Shown here piece after piece: positions 63,136 through 64,000 of a stretch of DNA of 64,000 nt. How positions within the stretch are numbered: position 1 is the first letter of the stretch; each line of letters begins with the position of its first letter. The stretch spans positions 480,501 through 544,500 of the forward strand of contig JACVTC010000001.1 of assembly GCA_016946835.1 (NCBI GenBank), read 5' to 3'. The notes beneath the pieces are model-generated. The model saw only the letters and a list, made by a program, of their open reading frames with translations, made no database searches and was not told where the DNA came from. Origin of the DNA: Neocallimastix lanati (nom. inval.). Its lineage: Eukaryota > Neocallimastigomycota > Neocallimastigomycetes > Neocallimastigales > Neocallimastigaceae. The translations under genes and the position numbers were made by a program.

Positions 63136-64000
63136 CCTAATAATTATAAGAGAGCGCTCTATATTTAAATTTTTCTTGTGTATTATTATTAAAAATAATA
63201 ATCACAAAAAAATGTCTCAAATAGACTTGAATTTGGGAACTTCCAGTTATTCTAGTACTCCAACTCGAAGGGATAATAGAATGTCATTTATTGAAGTTAA
63301 AAAGGCAGTGAAAAGTTTTCCTATATTGAGAAAGGAAAACATTACTGTTAAAGAATGGTCTAATACTTTAAGCTGTTTCTTCTCGAGTAAAAATGAACAT
63401 CCAAGAATATCTATAAAGCTTTCTTGCTAACAACTACTGGAGAGCCTTATTTAATCATTTCACAGTTGAAAAGTTAGAAGATTTTGAAGGTCACTCTGTG
63501 TACCCTTCTTTTAATGAAATAAGAAAGACCCTTTTAACTGAAATGAACGAAGAAACTGATCCAAAAGAACTTTATATAAAAGAATTAGAAATTTGTGAAA
63601 CTATATCGGGAATTATCTAAGGAGTTTCAACATCGTGTGGATGCGTATTTATATTCCGATGTGATTAGAAATCGCTTTGAACCATGGAAGGAAATTGCAA
63701 AAAAAAGGAAAACTTATTCATTAATAGAAGCTATGAGGATAGTCGAAGAGGAAGATAAATGAGAAATTGAATAAAAAAATGATAATCTTCTAGAACCTAT
63801 AAAAATAATACTAACAAAGGTACCTCTAATCCTCCTTCCTCTTTTAAAAATGTAGTTAAAAGGTCATTTTCTCTAAAATAAACTGTTATTCCAAATGATG
63901 ATACCATTGACAATCTAACGGATTAATTCTCGAAGATACGTATACATGTTTGTTATAACTGTGGTCAGAAAGGACATCATGCCAGATTCTGTACAAATGA
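63119..64000 (+). mobile_element. Gypsy element N, gag region, runs off the window
   Basis: A plus-strand Ty3/gypsy element starting with LTR, primer site and gag. Gag is likely to start at ATG 63212 (MSQIDLNLGTSSYSSTPTRR), the same MSQ start as gypsy C. Capsid-like stretches follow (FIEVKKAVKSFPILRKENI; EFQHRVDAYLYSDV near 63615-63660). The region ends in a perfect CCHC zinc knuckle, CYNCGQKGHHARFC, at 63951-63992. A few breaks are present in gag. Pol would lie beyond 64000. Confidence 0.82.

Noticed and set aside
1-64000. Organellar or bacterial origin of the AT-rich DNA
   Set aside because: Spliceosomal introns, beta-adaptin, a 7TM receptor and LTR retroelements are nuclear eukaryotic features.

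Overview
The window is nuclear DNA of an extremely AT-rich eukaryote. Spliceosomal introns (GT-AG, donors GTAAGT/GTAAAT/GTATNN), the standard code, Asn-homopolymer tails, long A/T homopolymers and many LTR retroelements of both Ty1/copia and Ty3/gypsy type all point that way. My best guess is an early-diverging fungus of the anaerobic gut-fungus kind (Neocallimastigomycota). A dictyostelid or another AT-rich protist is not excluded. Only two host genes are convincing, one at the left (+ strand, 1555-3714) and one in the centre (- strand, 40379-45054). Both splice together without any break.

Layout: 1-1554 AT-rich flank; 1555-3714 four-exon seven-transmembrane receptor; 3715-7049 homopolymer-rich intergenic DNA; 7050-26700 a pile of LTR elements on the - strand (old copia A, younger copia B with a recognisable 3' LTR, chromodomain gypsy C, old gypsy D with both LTRs); 27060-32345 a mosaic of small element pieces on both strands (copia E joined to gypsy F, an orphan gypsy leader, copia RT piece G, gypsy gag piece H); 32346-35739 AT minisatellite and a dispersed repeat; 35740-38846 gypsy J; 38847-40378 intergenic, with a perfect hairpin and an A52 tract (minus-strand sense); 40379-45054 a 14-exon AP-1/AP-2 beta-adaptin; 45055-46690 microsatellites; 46690-51700 copia K; 52560-56395 copia L; 56396-58494 AT-rich with an inverted repeat copy; 58495-60545 gypsy M; 60546-63116 AT-rich, ending in the 5' LTR of gypsy N, which runs off the right edge.

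The host genes are a likely plasma-membrane signalling receptor and a clathrin-adaptor large subunit. They share no evident pathway. The beta-adaptin is unusual in that its ear ends after the first (sandwich) subdomain.

The most interesting signal is in the retroelements. A copia element, a gypsy element and an orphan gypsy leader each carry, at the place expected for the primer binding site, 13-16 nt matching the anticodon arm of eukaryotic tRNA-Lys(CUU). This suggests that a tRNA-Lys half, not a tRNA 3' end, primes reverse transcription in two unrelated LTR families here. Gypsy elements D and N instead share a conventional TGG-type site. No CRISPR array, rRNA, complete tRNA gene or bacterial-type operon is visible.
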